A DNA stretch of 64,000 nucleotides from Rhodonellum sp041748555 (GCA_041748555.1 JBGTDA010000048.1:61639-125638), one strand, 5' to 3'. Shown: positions 19,093 through 28,158, counted from the stretch's first letter. Numbers and translations: made by a program. Notes: generated by a model not told the origin, from the letters alone.

Positions 19093-20461
19093 AAAATCAG
19101 GAATCTTATCCAAAAATCGGCAAAATAAAATCATCCTCTTTTTGGGATTGATGGTAGTTATGGCGGGAGCAAAATCCTGTACTCCTGCAAAATCGCCTGA
19201 ACCTGTATCGGCTCAGGAAATTGCTAAAGTAATGGAGCATGTGACCGATATCATGGTTCATGATGTGACAAATCCGCCATTGGCAGCACGGTTTTATGCT
19301 TATACCAGCCTTGCCGGAATGGAATCACTTCGGGATGATAATCCTGATTTTCAAAACCTTCTGGAAAAAATCAATGGCTACTCCGAAAGCGTTGAATTAA
19401 CCCCGGCATCAGATGAAGTCAACAAAAACATCAGCGCCATCTTTGCCATGTACTATACAGCCATGCAAATGCAGCCGTCGGGCTTTGAGCATGAAAAGCA
19501 TCTCAAAGATTTTGCTGACAAATGTTTTTCAAATGGCTATTCCGAAGAGGAAGTCGGCCGCGCACAAGAATATGGAAAATCGGTAAGCACCCGGATTCTG
19601 GGATTTGCAGCCAAAGACAGATATAATCAAACTACAAGCCTGGCTCGATATTCACCCTTAAAAGAGGAAGGAAGCTGGTATCCAACGCCTCCGGGATATT
19701 TCCCTCCTGTCGAACCCTATTTTCATACCCTGCGTCCTTTTTTTCTGGATACCGCTACGCAGTTTGTTCCAAATCCACCGGTTACCTTTTCTTCAGATAA
19801 AGATTCGGAATTCTTCCACCTTTTGGAGGAGGTTTATAATCAGGAATTGACGGAAGACAAAAAAATCATTGCGTCTTTCTGGGATTGCAATCCATTTGCG
19901 CTTGAGGACAAAGGCCATCTGATGATCGGGCTCAAGAAAATCTCTCCGGGTGCACACTGGATGGGAATTGCCAATATTGCCTGTGAAAATACCGAAACTG
20001 AATTTGAAAAAGCCCTCGAAATCAATACTGTGCTCGCCTTGACTTTACATGATGCATTTATGGTTTGTTGGGATGAAAAGTACCGAAGTAACCGGATACG
20101 GCCCGAAACGGCTATCCGGAAATATATTGACCCAAACTACATCCCGATACTCCAAACGCCACCTTTTCCGGAATATCTGAGCGGCCATTCGGTGGCGTCA
20201 ACCGCTGCTTCGGTTGTGCTTACTCATTATTTTGGGGATAATTTTGCGTACACCGATACGGTGGAAGTGAAATATGGATTGGAGGCCAGAAAATTCGAAT
20301 CATTTGCTCAAGCAGCAGATGAAGCTGCAATTTCAAGACTTTACGGCGGTATCCATTACCGCGATGGCATTACAGAAGGACAGGTTCAGGGAAAAAAAGT
20401 CGGTGAGTGGACCATACAAAAGCTGTTTGCTCCGGTTCTAAAAAAACAGGTTAATCAATAA
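19076..20461 (+). CDS. vanadium-dependent haloperoxidase-like PAP2 lipoprotein
   Basis: This 461-residue protein has a lipoprotein signal (Cys35, AKSCTPAKS). The C-terminal 150 residues carry the full vanadate/phosphate pocket of the PAP2-haloperoxidase family: K335 with R342-P343 (KYRSNRIRP, the K-x6-RP motif), LSGH at 368-371, and S420-R421 with H427 (SRLYGGIHYRD). Family members oxidise halides with peroxide when vanadate is bound, or act as acid phosphatases; sequence alone cannot decide. It overlaps the preceding ASPIC/UnbV gene by 17 bases, so it is translationally coupled and likely acts at the same membrane face on what SusCD binds or imports. Confidence 0.87.
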   Translation: MNYRNKKSGILSKNRQNKIILFLGLMVVMAGAKSCTPAKSPEPVSAQEIAKVMEHVTDIMVHDVTNPPLAARFYAYTSLAGMESLRDDNPDFQNLLEKINGYSESVELTPASDEVNKNISAIFAMYYTAMQMQPSGFEHEKHLKDFADKCFSNGYSEEEVGRAQEYGKSVSTRILGFAAKDRYNQTTSLARYSPLKEEGSWYPTPPGYFPPVEPYFHTLRPFFLDTATQFVPNPPVTFSSDKDSEFFHLLEEVYNQELTEDKKIIASFWDCNPFALEDKGHLMIGLKKISPGAHWMGIANIACENTETEFEKALEINTVLALTLHDAFMVCWDEKYRSNRIRPETAIRKYIDPNYIPILQTPPFPEYLSGHSVASTAASVVLTHYFGDNFAYTDTVEVKYGLEARKFESFAQAADEAAISRLYGGIHYRDGITEGQVQGKKVGEWTIQKLFAPVLKKQVNQ

Positions 20462-20500
20462 GAAAGAATTTTTAAATTGGAGATAAAATACACATTAAGA

Positions 20501-21481
20501 ATGACCAACATTAAAATTTCAGGTATTTGTTTCATGTTGATTCTTCTTGGATTATGGTCATTCGGACCGAATCTGAATGATGATTTTGAAAAATACACCC
20601 AAAATATCCCCGATTCTGATGTATCCTTTGACATGGCTCCAATTCCGGGAGGGACCTTTATGATGGGGAGCGAGGAAGGTTCGGAAGATGAAAAGCCTGT
20701 GCATGAGGTGGAAATTTCTCCGTTTTGGATGGGGACACACGAGGTGACCTGGGATATTTTTGAAATGTTTCTGGACAAAAATTATGAAGAGGCCATAGCC
20801 GAAAAGCCACTTCCTGCAACTGTAGATGGATTAAGCCGCCCCAGCATTCCCTATTTGGATATGACTTTTGGCATGGGAAAAGAAAATAAACCTGCAATCG
20901 GAATGACTCAATACGGCGCTATTCAGTTTTGTAAATGGTTGTATTTGAAGACAGGCATTTTCTATAGATTACCGACTGAAGCAGAATGGGAATATGCCAG
21001 CAAAGCAGGATCTAAAGAAACCTACTTTTTTGGTTCCGATCAGGAATTATTGGATGAATATGCCTGGTATGATAAAAACAGTGGTGGGGAAACCCATGAA
21101 GTCGGAAGAAAAAAACCGAATCCTTGGGAATTATTTGATATATTAGGGAATGTAATGGAATGGACCTCAGACCAATATGCGAGTGAATCTTATAAAAACA
21201 GATCAGGTAAAAGCATTTCAGATCCTAAGGTTCCCGTAAGTGAACTTTACCCGGGAGCAATACGAGGAGGGAGTTATAAAAGCGGTGCTGAGGACCTGCG
21301 GCCAACCAAAAGATTTTCTTCCACTCCCGAGTGGAAAAGAATTGACCCACAGATCCCCAAAAGTCAGTGGTGGTTTCCTGAAGCACCGTTTCTTGGGCTG
21401 AGGCTGGTAAGACCGCTGAACCCGCCAAGTCCTGAAAAAATCAATGAATATTACAATGAACCCCCGATAGATGACTATTAA
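20501..21481 (+). CDS. SUMF1/FGE-fold exported protein lacking the catalytic cysteines
   Basis: The start is placed at the ATG at 20501 (326 residues), opening a signal-like segment. The upstream TTG at 20477 is less likely. The FGE-sulfatase fold is clear: GGTFMMGSEEG, HEVTWDIFEMFL, RLPTEAEWEYA, ILGNVMEWTSD, RGGSYKSG and a final LGLRLVRP. In true formylglycine-generating enzymes the RGGS segment continues with two cysteines; here it reads SYKSGAEDLRPTKRF with none. It is therefore not expected to activate sulfatases, and no sulfatase is nearby. It is likely a structural or binding subunit in this cluster, as in gliding proteins GldJ/GldK that share the fold. Confidence 0.85.
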   Translation: MTNIKISGICFMLILLGLWSFGPNLNDDFEKYTQNIPDSDVSFDMAPIPGGTFMMGSEEGSEDEKPVHEVEISPFWMGTHEVTWDIFEMFLDKNYEEAIAEKPLPATVDGLSRPSIPYLDMTFGMGKENKPAIGMTQYGAIQFCKWLYLKTGIFYRLPTEAEWEYASKAGSKETYFFGSDQELLDEYAWYDKNSGGETHEVGRKKPNPWELFDILGNVMEWTSDQYASESYKNRSGKSISDPKVPVSELYPGAIRGGSYKSGAEDLRPTKRFSSTPEWKRIDPQIPKSQWWFPEAPFLGLRLVRPLNPPSPEKINEYYNEPPIDDY

Positions 21482-21499
21482 ATATTTAACCATAAACAC

Positions 21500-22819
21500 A
21501 TGAATAACCGTAAAAACAACCCCAGAAGAGACTTCCTCAAAACCTCCGCTTTAGTGACGGGGGGATTGATGATGCAGCCGTTTTCCATGCCTGGCGCATA
21601 TGCAGCAGGAAGCGATGAGATAAAATTAGCCGTCATAGGATGTGGAGGCCGAGGCACAGGCGCTGTTTTCCAGGCTTTGGAAACAGGCCACAATATCAGA
21701 CTTGTTGCTATGGCAGATGCTTTCCGGGACAGGATTGACAAAAGCTATGAACCTATGTTAAAGAAGTATGGGAAAGAAAAAATAGATGTATCAGAAGACC
21801 GCAAATTTGTCGGGTTTGAAGGATATAAAGAAGCCATCAAACTTGCGGATGTTGTTATACTGGCGTCCCCTCCCGGTTTCCGTCCTGATCATTTTGAAGA
21901 AGCCGTGAAGCAAGGTAAGCAGATTTTTATGGAGAAACCTGTTGCCACAGATGCAGTGGGTATCCGGAAAGTCCTTGCTGCCGCAGAGGAAGCAAAAAAG
22001 AAAAAGCTCAACGTAGTCGTTGGTTTGCAAAGGCATTATCAAAATAATTATACAGAAACAATCAATAGGATCAATGATGGCGCAATCGGCGAAATTATCG
22101 GAGGTCAGGTCTATTGGAATGATGGAGGTGTATGGGTAAAACCACGTGAAGAGGGTCAGACGGAAATGGAATACCAAATGCGAAACTGGTATTATTTCAA
22201 CTGGCTATGTGGTGATCATATCAATGAACAACATGTCCACAATATCGATGTGGCCAACTGGGTAAAAGGCGGGTATCCCGTAAAAGCAGAGGGCACCGGA
22301 GGGCGGATGGTCAGAACAGGCAAAGAGCACGGTGAGATTTTTGATCATCACAGTACCACTTTTACTTATGAAGATGGGACAAGCATTTTCAGTGAGTGCA
22401 GGCATTTTCCGGGAGCCCACAACCGTGTCGATGAATCCTTCCAAGGCACCAATGGAAAAGTGTTTTTAAGTGCTGGAAATCATGGAATCATCACGGACAG
22501 AAGCGGCAAAGAATTGTACAATCATGACCGCGAAAACAATCCCAATCCTTATCAGGTGGAGCACGATGAGCTTTTCAAAGCCATTGTAGATGGAGAATAT
22601 AAATTTGCGGATGCAGAAAACGGGGCAAAAAGTACTATGACGGCAATTCTGGGAAGAAATGCCACTTACTCCGGAAAAGTGGTAACCTGGGACGAAGCCT
22701 TAAATTCCAATCTCAGTTTAATGCCTGAAAAGCTGGCTTGGGATGCTATGCCGAAGGTTTTACCAAATGAGGACGGTTATTATCCACATGCGGTTCCCGG
22801 TAAAACCAATGTTATTTAA
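21500..22819 (+). CDS. Tat-exported Gfo/Idh/MocA-family oxidoreductase
   Basis: This 439-residue protein has a twin-arginine-type N-terminus (NPRRDFLKTSALVTGG), so it is predicted to be folded with its cofactor in the cytoplasm and exported to the periplasm. A Rossmann NAD(P)-binding domain follows (KLAVIGCGGRGTGA at about 37-50), then EKPVATD at about 148-154 with the conserved EKP lysine, and a C-terminal GFO_IDH_MocA substrate domain. Such enzymes oxidise or reduce sugars, inositols or modified glycans; some act as retaining glycoside hydrolases with bound NAD. It is 18 bases after the SUMF1-like gene and 1 base before the isomerase-like gene, so the three form an operon. Confidence 0.92.
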   Translation: MNNRKNNPRRDFLKTSALVTGGLMMQPFSMPGAYAAGSDEIKLAVIGCGGRGTGAVFQALETGHNIRLVAMADAFRDRIDKSYEPMLKKYGKEKIDVSEDRKFVGFEGYKEAIKLADVVILASPPGFRPDHFEEAVKQGKQIFMEKPVATDAVGIRKVLAAAEEAKKKKLNVVVGLQRHYQNNYTETINRINDGAIGEIIGGQVYWNDGGVWVKPREEGQTEMEYQMRNWYYFNWLCGDHINEQHVHNIDVANWVKGGYPVKAEGTGGRMVRTGKEHGEIFDHHSTTFTYEDGTSIFSECRHFPGAHNRVDESFQGTNGKVFLSAGNHGIITDRSGKELYNHDRENNPNPYQVEHDELFKAIVDGEYKFADAENGAKSTMTAILGRNATYSGKVVTWDEALNSNLSLMPEKLAWDAMPKVLPNEDGYYPHAVPGKTNVI

Positions 22820-22820
22820 T

Positions 22821-23738
22821 ATGGAAAGAAGGAAATTCATTAGAAATGTGGGTTTGGGTAGCCTTGTCTCGACAGTAGCCGGGACTGGGTTTATGCCTGC
22901 ATTTGGAGCTGTAAAATCAAAAGCCGAAACTTTTAATCTTGATTATGCCCCACATTTTGGGATGTTTAAAGCCCATGCCGGAGACGATTTAGTTGACCAG
23001 TTAAAATTTATGGCCGATCAGGGATTCAGGTCATTGGAGGATAACGGCTTATTGGGAAGATCGGTTGAGGACCAAAACAAAATCGGTAAAACCCTGGAGC
23101 AATCAGGAATGCGGATGGGTGTTTTTGTCATTGATGCCGGGGACAATTGGAAAACATCCCTGACCACAGGGAAGCAGGAGTTTGTGGACACATTTGTAGA
23201 TGTCTGCAAAAGATCTGTGGAGACAGCTAAAAGAGTTAATGCCAAATGGGCAACGGTGGTCCCCGGGTATTTTGAAAGAAAATTGCCCATGGGCATTCAA
23301 ACGGGAAATGTGATTGAGGCATTGAAAAGAGGAGCCGAAGTTCTCGAACCCCATGGACTTGTCATGGTATTGGAGCCTTTGAGTGACAACCCGGATTTGT
23401 TTCTGCGATTTTCGGATCAGAGCTATTCTATCTGTAAGGCAGTGGATAGTCCTTCGTGTAAAATACTTTATGATGCATATCACATGCAGCGTAATGAAGG
23501 AAATCTGATTCCGAACATGGAAGCATGCTGGGATGAGATTGCTTATTTTCAGATAGGCGACAATCCGGGAAGAAAGGAACCCGGAACCGGAGAGATCAAC
23601 TACCTGAATGTATTTAAATATTTGGATGAAAAAGGTTTTGATGGTGTGGCCGGTATGGAACATGGAAATGCAAAGCCCGGCAAGGAAGGTGAATTAGCTT
23701 TGATTGAAGCATATAGAAAAGCCGATCAATTCAAATAA
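22821..23738 (+). CDS. Tat-exported TIM-barrel hydroxypyruvate-isomerase-like protein
   Basis: The start is placed at the ATG at 22821, one base after the previous stop (305 residues). It opens a Tat-like signal (MERRKFIRNVGLGSLVSTVAG), and an ORF extension to 22743 merely overlaps the upstream gene. The body is an AP-endonuclease-2/xylose-isomerase-like TIM barrel with metal-site segments LEPLSD, YDAYHMQ, QIGDNPGR and GMEHG, closely like hydroxypyruvate isomerase. It probably isomerises or epimerises a sugar or hydroxy-acid made by the adjacent oxidoreductase, in the periplasm. Gfo/Idh plus Tat-exported TIM-barrel pairs are frequent in Bacteroidota. Confidence 0.88.
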   Translation: MERRKFIRNVGLGSLVSTVAGTGFMPAFGAVKSKAETFNLDYAPHFGMFKAHAGDDLVDQLKFMADQGFRSLEDNGLLGRSVEDQNKIGKTLEQSGMRMGVFVIDAGDNWKTSLTTGKQEFVDTFVDVCKRSVETAKRVNAKWATVVPGYFERKLPMGIQTGNVIEALKRGAEVLEPHGLVMVLEPLSDNPDLFLRFSDQSYSICKAVDSPSCKILYDAYHMQRNEGNLIPNMEACWDEIAYFQIGDNPGRKEPGTGEINYLNVFKYLDEKGFDGVAGMEHGNAKPGKEGELALIEAYRKADQFK

Positions 23739-24783
23739 ATGAAAATAAAAACCCTTGTCATCCTCTTGCTGGGGGCAGTCGGAGTTTTTGGTTGTGAAAC
23801 CGTCGAAAAGCGGATTGTTATAGATAGCCCTAAAGGGTGGGAGATTCTGAAGACTCCCACCAAGGCTTCTTTGAGGGGATTGTCTCCCGTTACAACTGAA
23901 ATTGCCTGGGCAAGTGGATCCGGAGGTGTATGGATGCGCACAGTCGATAGTGGTAAAACCTGGACTTCAGGTATTATTGATGGGCTGGACTCGGTGGATT
24001 TTAGGGATATTGAGGCATTTGATGCTTCCACAGCAATAGCAATGTCCTCCGGGCAGCCTGCCGTGATCTATAAAACAACCGATGGGGGCTAAACCTGGAA
24101 TAAGAAATTCCACGGAACCACAATGGATTTTTATGATGGAATGGCTTTTTATGAAGACAGGAAAGGATATGTTATCGGCGATCCCGTCAACGGTAAATGG
24201 ATGATATTAAAAACTTCCAACCAAGGAGAAACCTGGACTATTTTGGAAACAAGTCCAAAAGCAAACGAAGGAGAAGCTGTTTTTGCCGCAAGTGGCTCTT
24301 CCATTTGTGTTGACAAAACGCATATTTGGTTTGCATCTGGTGGAAGCTCAAGTCGGATTTTTAGATCTTCGGATTCCGGTCTGCATTGGGAAACTTCACC
24401 TACACCGATTGCGCAGGGAGTAGCTTCGCAGGGAATTTTTTCCATAGTAAGATTGGGATGATAGTAACATTGTCGGTGTTGGTGGAGATTATCTTCAGCC
24501 GGATCTCGGGGAGCAGAATTTTGTACTTTCGGCGGATGGTGGCATTACCTGGAATAACAGCGGGGGACAGCATCCTTCAGGTTACCGATCGGGAGTTTCC
24601 TATTTTTCCCGGCTTCACTGGCTTATTTCTGTAGGAACAAACGGCAATGATTATTCAAAAGACGGTGGAAAACATTGGGAAAGATTTTCCGAAGAACCGT
24701 TTCATGCAGTTAATCTTGATAAAACCAAAACAAGTATATGGGCTTCCGGTCCCGATGGGAAGATCGGAAAACTTATCTACTGA
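23739..24783 (+). pseudogene. YCF48-type beta-propeller gene broken by a stop and a frameshift
   Basis: An ATG directly after the isomerase stop begins a lipoprotein-like signal (VGVFGC) and Ycf48-type propeller blades. At 24090-24092 a TAA replaces the Lys codon of a GGKTW blade motif, and the same frame continues normally. Near 24452-24455 one extra base shifts the frame: it should read IVRWDDSNIVGVGG. The last frame runs through more blades (DGGITWNNSGG, KDGGKHWERF) to the stop at 24781. Two separate lesions argue for a true pseudogene, unless both are sequencing errors. Intact, it would encode about 347 residues and complete the operon. Confidence 0.85.
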
Positions 24784-24965
24784 ATAGTCTTTTAATACCT
24801 ATTCAGGTTTATTTTCAGTCCGTTCAAACAAACATTTTAGGATTACGGTGCCAATAAAGTCCTGATGTATTATATTTAGTCTTTCATTATTTAAGTTTTC
24901 AGGATCCCAACACATCAAATCTTAAATGGGATTGAACATTATAATAACCACTTGAATGTTACATT

Positions 24966-25700
24966 ATGTTTGAAATCATTCCTTCTATATGGCTGATCAA
25001 CGGGAAATGCGTCCGTTTACAAAGAGGAGACTTTGCTACTGAAGAAGTTATTTCCAATAATCCCTTGGAAATAGCCCAGGCCTTTGAAGATCACGGAATG
25101 AAACGACTGCATCTTGTTGACCTGGACGGTGCCCGACGAGGGGAGCCTAAAAATTATCACATTTTGGAAATAATTGCAGGATATACCAACCTACTTATTG
25201 ACTTTACCGGTGGAGTTTCCACTGATGGAGATGTTATTAAAGCTTTTGAACACGGGGCAAAGACAATTACTGCCGCATCTGTTGCAGCAAAATTTCCGGA
25301 TAGATTCACGCAATGGTTGGTATCCTATGGAAGGGAAAAAATAAATCTGGCAGCAGATACCAATCCTGCCGATCATAAAATCAAGATTCGGGGCTGGTTA
25401 AAGAAAACCGAAATTGACCTGTTTGATCATATTGAAAATTTTTTTGAAAAAGGCCTGAAGTATGTAAAATGTTCCGATGTGACAAGAGACGGAGTGTTGG
25501 AGGGACCAAACTTTGACTTGTATCAGGAAATTCTCAAACGTTTTCCTAAAATTGCACTTGCCGCTAGTGGAGGGGTAAGAAGTATCGATGATTTTCGAAG
25601 ATTAAGGGACATGGGATTGAACGCTGTGGTTTTTGGTAGGGCTTATTATGAAAACCGGGTGACATTAAAAGAAATAGACCAGTTTATGAATGAAAAGTAA
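24966..25700 (+). CDS. HisA-like (betaalpha)8 barrel paralogue with Trp at the catalytic Asp position
   Basis: This 244-residue protein is the length of HisA (phosphoribosylformimino-AICAR-P isomerase, histidine biosynthesis) and keeps most of its scaffold: GKCVRLQRGDF, HLVDLDGA, D131 in ADTN, SDVTRDGVLEGPN and ASGGVRS. The first catalytic Asp (HisA IPAxDLIDG) is Trp9 here (IPSIWLING). The Thr of the TDI motif is Ser170 and the first phosphate loop reads TGGVST instead of GGGIRS. No other his gene is nearby. It is therefore either a paralogue with a changed reaction or a poor isomerase. It ends 6 bases from the convergent oxoamine-synthase-like gene. Confidence 0.75.
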   Translation: MFEIIPSIWLINGKCVRLQRGDFATEEVISNNPLEIAQAFEDHGMKRLHLVDLDGARRGEPKNYHILEIIAGYTNLLIDFTGGVSTDGDVIKAFEHGAKTITAASVAAKFPDRFTQWLVSYGREKINLAADTNPADHKIKIRGWLKKTEIDLFDHIENFFEKGLKYVKCSDVTRDGVLEGPNFDLYQEILKRFPKIALAASGGVRSIDDFRRLRDMGLNAVVFGRAYYENRVTLKEIDQFMNEK

Positions 25701-25706
25701 AACCGG

Positions 25707-26771
25707 TCAATCCGGTTTACCCATTTTTTTCAACAATTTAGCAAGCTCCCATAAATCCGCTTTTTCATGATGTGCTGACACAATAATTCTGTTTACTGCG
25801 GGATCTTTTGCCGTGGGATATGAAAAAGAAGAAATAATGATTCCTTTTTCCTCAAGAATGTTTATGGGAATGGTATCCTGGAACGTGAATACAGGATACC
25901 GCTCATCACCATTTAGTAATTCTAAATCTTCTATCAGGCCCGAAAAATAGCCGAGGTTTTGTTTGAGTTTTTCAATCTGTGTTTGATATAGGTGCTGGCA
26001 AATCAAAAATGCCTCTAGGTATCCCGGGGCAGGAGGGGAAGATGATCTGAAAATTTTATGTTGTTCCAAAGGCTGCAAAGATTTTTGGCTTCCCAGTATA
26101 ATTCCAGCAGGAATCCCCACTGCTTTTCCCAAAGAACCTGAAACCACCAGATTAACCGAGGGATTTTTCCACTGGCCATATGTTCCGAATACACCTTTCC
26201 CCAAAACTCCAAAAGCATGGCTTTCATCCACCAGCAGCGTATATTCATGCTTACCGGGTAGCGCTTTCATCCAATCAAAACTATGGATTACAGGCTTTAG
26301 GGGATCGACTGCATTTGCCAGAAACAAGATTTTTTGGGATGGCAATGAAGAACATAATTTGAGACATTCATCGGCCCAATTTCCAAAAGTCTGTAACGGA
26401 TCAGGAACAAGTTCATCCGGAAGCACAGCGGGATGGGTATCAGGTGCAACAAAAATATGGTCAGCCTCTTTTTTAAAATGTGTCACCGCTGCGTATCCTG
26501 CCAAATAGCCACTGCTATAGACCAGTGCTTTATCAGCCTCAGCCTGCTCCGCAAAAAATCTTTCAAAGTGATCATAAACCTGCAACCGGACATTATTTAT
26601 CCTGCTGAGACCATGGTTAAGGCCGTATTTTTGGATGCCTTGGATCACGGCATTTTCAAATTTCTCTACCCCACCCATACCCAAATAAGCTGTCCCGCTG
26701 AAGAAAAGATATTTCTTTTCCCCATGGAAGATTGTCCGGTTGATTTTTGATGGTAGGTAAAGTGGATTCAC
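25707..26771 (-). CDS. alpha-oxoamine-synthase-family PLP enzyme (BioF-like)
   Basis: This 354-residue fold-type I PLP enzyme resembles 8-amino-7-oxononanoate synthase and glycine C-acetyltransferase. The cofactor residues are visible: DESHAFGVLG (Asp182, His185) and the Schiff-base lysine K216 in SGSLGKAVGIPAG. The N-terminus has NHGLSRINN where BioF usually has GSGGSR. It is shorter than typical BioF (about 385-395). By family it condenses an amino acid with an acyl-CoA. Other biotin genes are absent here, so the product is uncertain. It lies downstream of the VOC gene (70-base gap) and is convergent with the HisA-like gene. Confidence 0.82.
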   Translation of the reverse strand: MNPLYLPSKINRTIFHGEKKYLFFSGTAYLGMGGVEKFENAVIQGIQKYGLNHGLSRINNVRLQVYDHFERFFAEQAEADKALVYSSGYLAGYAAVTHFKKEADHIFVAPDTHPAVLPDELVPDPLQTFGNWADECLKLCSSLPSQKILFLANAVDPLKPVIHSFDWMKALPGKHEYTLLVDESHAFGVLGKGVFGTYGQWKNPSVNLVVSGSLGKAVGIPAGIILGSQKSLQPLEQHKIFRSSSPPAPGYLEAFLICQHLYQTQIEKLKQNLGYFSGLIEDLELLNGDERYPVFTFQDTIPINILEEKGIIISSFSYPTAKDPAVNRIIVSAHHEKADLWELAKLLKKMGKPD

Positions 26772-26841
26772 AAAAGGAATTTAATTGTTTTGAAACAGTT
26801 ATGCTGCTGGCAGTATTTCGTATTTATATATTGGTTTCTTA

Positions 26842-27264
26842 TTATTTCGCAAAAATCTGACTATCATCCTGAAAGGACTTGAACTCCAATGCATTCCCGC
26901 AGGGATCCAGAAAGAACATGGTGGCCTGTTCTCCAACTTCCCCTTTAAACCTGATATAAGGCTCGATGACAAATTCAATTCCCTGTGATTTGAGTTTGTC
27001 CGCAAGTTCATGCCATTCCTCCCAGGGAAGGATTGCCCCAAAATGGCGGACAGGTACGTTTTTTCCATCCACCTCATTTGCACTTACAAGATTGAGCTCC
27101 TCAGGTTTGATATGTGCAGAAAGCTGATGACCGAAGAAATTAAAATCTATCCACTTGTCCGTGCTCCTGCCGATATCACAACCCAACAGATCCCCGTAGA
27201 ATTTTCTGGTTTCGTCAATGTCCCTGATCGGGAAAGCTAAATGAAATGGCTTGAATTGGCTCAT
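26842..27264 (-). CDS. VOC-family (glyoxalase-fold) protein
   Basis: This 140-residue protein begins HLAFPIRDIDETRKFY, typical of the vicinal-oxygen-chelate fold, and ends with FFLDPCGNALEFKSF, the second paired motif with the metal-ligand Glu. A conserved GCDIGRST and HFGAIL segment lie between. Members include glyoxalases, dioxygenases and fosfomycin-resistance enzymes. Here it most resembles uncharacterised small VOC dioxygenase-like proteins. It is cytoplasmic and is transcribed ahead of the BioF-like gene. Confidence 0.85.
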   Translation of the reverse strand: MSQFKPFHLAFPIRDIDETRKFYGDLLGCDIGRSTDKWIDFNFFGHQLSAHIKPEELNLVSANEVDGKNVPVRHFGAILPWEEWHELADKLKSQGIEFVIEPYIRFKGEVGEQATMFFLDPCGNALEFKSFQDDSQIFAK

Positions 27265-27445
27265 GATTGTCTATTTTTGTATTTTAAATTTGAGCACTAA
27301 TTTAACCTTTTATAAGCATTTTTAAATTATGAGTGAAAAAACTGTTTCTTTGAGTCCTTTCCAGTGGCGAAGCCTTGGTGTGTGTAACCTCTAGGCTTGA
27401 TTTACTTAGAAAACAAAAATAAATAAGCGTTGGATAAATCGGAAA

Positions 27446-28066
27446 ATGGAAATTAAAAATTTAAACTCCCTTTTGGGTAACATTGATATTTACCTGTTGG
27501 ACCAGATTCTAAAGGGTCGGTTTGGGAAAGAAATGAAAATTCTGGATGCAGGTTGTGGAGAAGGCCGAAACTGCATTTATTTTTTGAATGAGGGATTTTC
27601 TGTTTTTGGTGTCGACAGCAATCCCATTGCCGCTCAGATGGCCCGGATTTATGCCCAAACCATCCGAAAGGATTATGATATTCACCGGTTTCAGAGAGCA
27701 TTGGTAGAGGACATGCCTTTTCATGCCGAAGCCTTTGATGCAGTTATCAGTTCCGCTGTGCTACATTTTGCATCCGATGAAGCCCATTTTAACAGGATGT
27801 TTGGAGAAATGATGCGGGTGCTAAAGCCGGGAGGAATCTGCTTTTTGCGGATGTGTACGGGTTTTGGAGGAATTCAGGAGCTCTCCAAGGAGCTGGGAGA
27901 TGGCCTGTTTGACCTTCCCGATGGCAGTAAAAGGTTTTTGTTGACCGGTGGGCTACTGGAAGATATTATGAAAAGACATCAGCTCACCTATCTCGAAGCC
28001 CCTAAAAGTGTATTGGTCCATGATCAGAGAGCGATGGGGGTTTTTGTTTGGCAAAAAAGCAATTAG
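27446..28066 (+). CDS. class I SAM-dependent methyltransferase
   Basis: This 206-residue protein has motif I ILDAGCGEGRN (residues 32-42) for SAM binding, the acidic residue after strand 2 (GVDSNPIA), motif II around DAVISSAVLHF and motif III RVLKPGGICFLR. It is a Methyltransf_11/25-type single-domain enzyme. The substrate is unknown. It lies between the VOC gene (divergent) and tRNA-Val, and is apparently monocistronic. Confidence 0.87.
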   Translation: MEIKNLNSLLGNIDIYLLDQILKGRFGKEMKILDAGCGEGRNCIYFLNEGFSVFGVDSNPIAAQMARIYAQTIRKDYDIHRFQRALVEDMPFHAEAFDAVISSAVLHFASDEAHFNRMFGEMMRVLKPGGICFLRMCTGFGGIQELSKELGDGLFDLPDGSKRFLLTGGLLEDIMKRHQLTYLEAPKSVLVHDQRAMGVFVWQKSN

Positions 28067-28158
28067 TGCATTATGGTTTTGATGTCCGGTAATTTGAATT
28101 TGAAGCTTATCTATTTTGGAAATTCCCTGTGCTTTCGCCAATTTAGCAGCTTATTAAT

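Noticed and set aside
20477..20500. TTG start giving an 8-residue extension of the SUMF1-like protein.
   Set aside because: The ATG at 20501 opens a signal-like segment and is the more usual start.
20501..21481. Interpretation as an active sulfatase-activating enzyme.
   Set aside because: The two catalytic cysteines are missing and there is no sulfatase nearby.
22743..22820. Upstream extension of the isomerase-like gene.
   Set aside because: It lies inside the Gfo/Idh coding region, and the ATG at 22821 opens a Tat signal.
24123..24461. Apparent 112-residue ORF.
   Set aside because: It is the middle part of the broken beta-propeller gene, same frame as the first part, so not separate.
27329..27394. 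21-codon frame MSEKTVSLSPFQW... before the methyltransferase gene.
   Set aside because: Too short and without a recognisable motif or a clear ribosome site.
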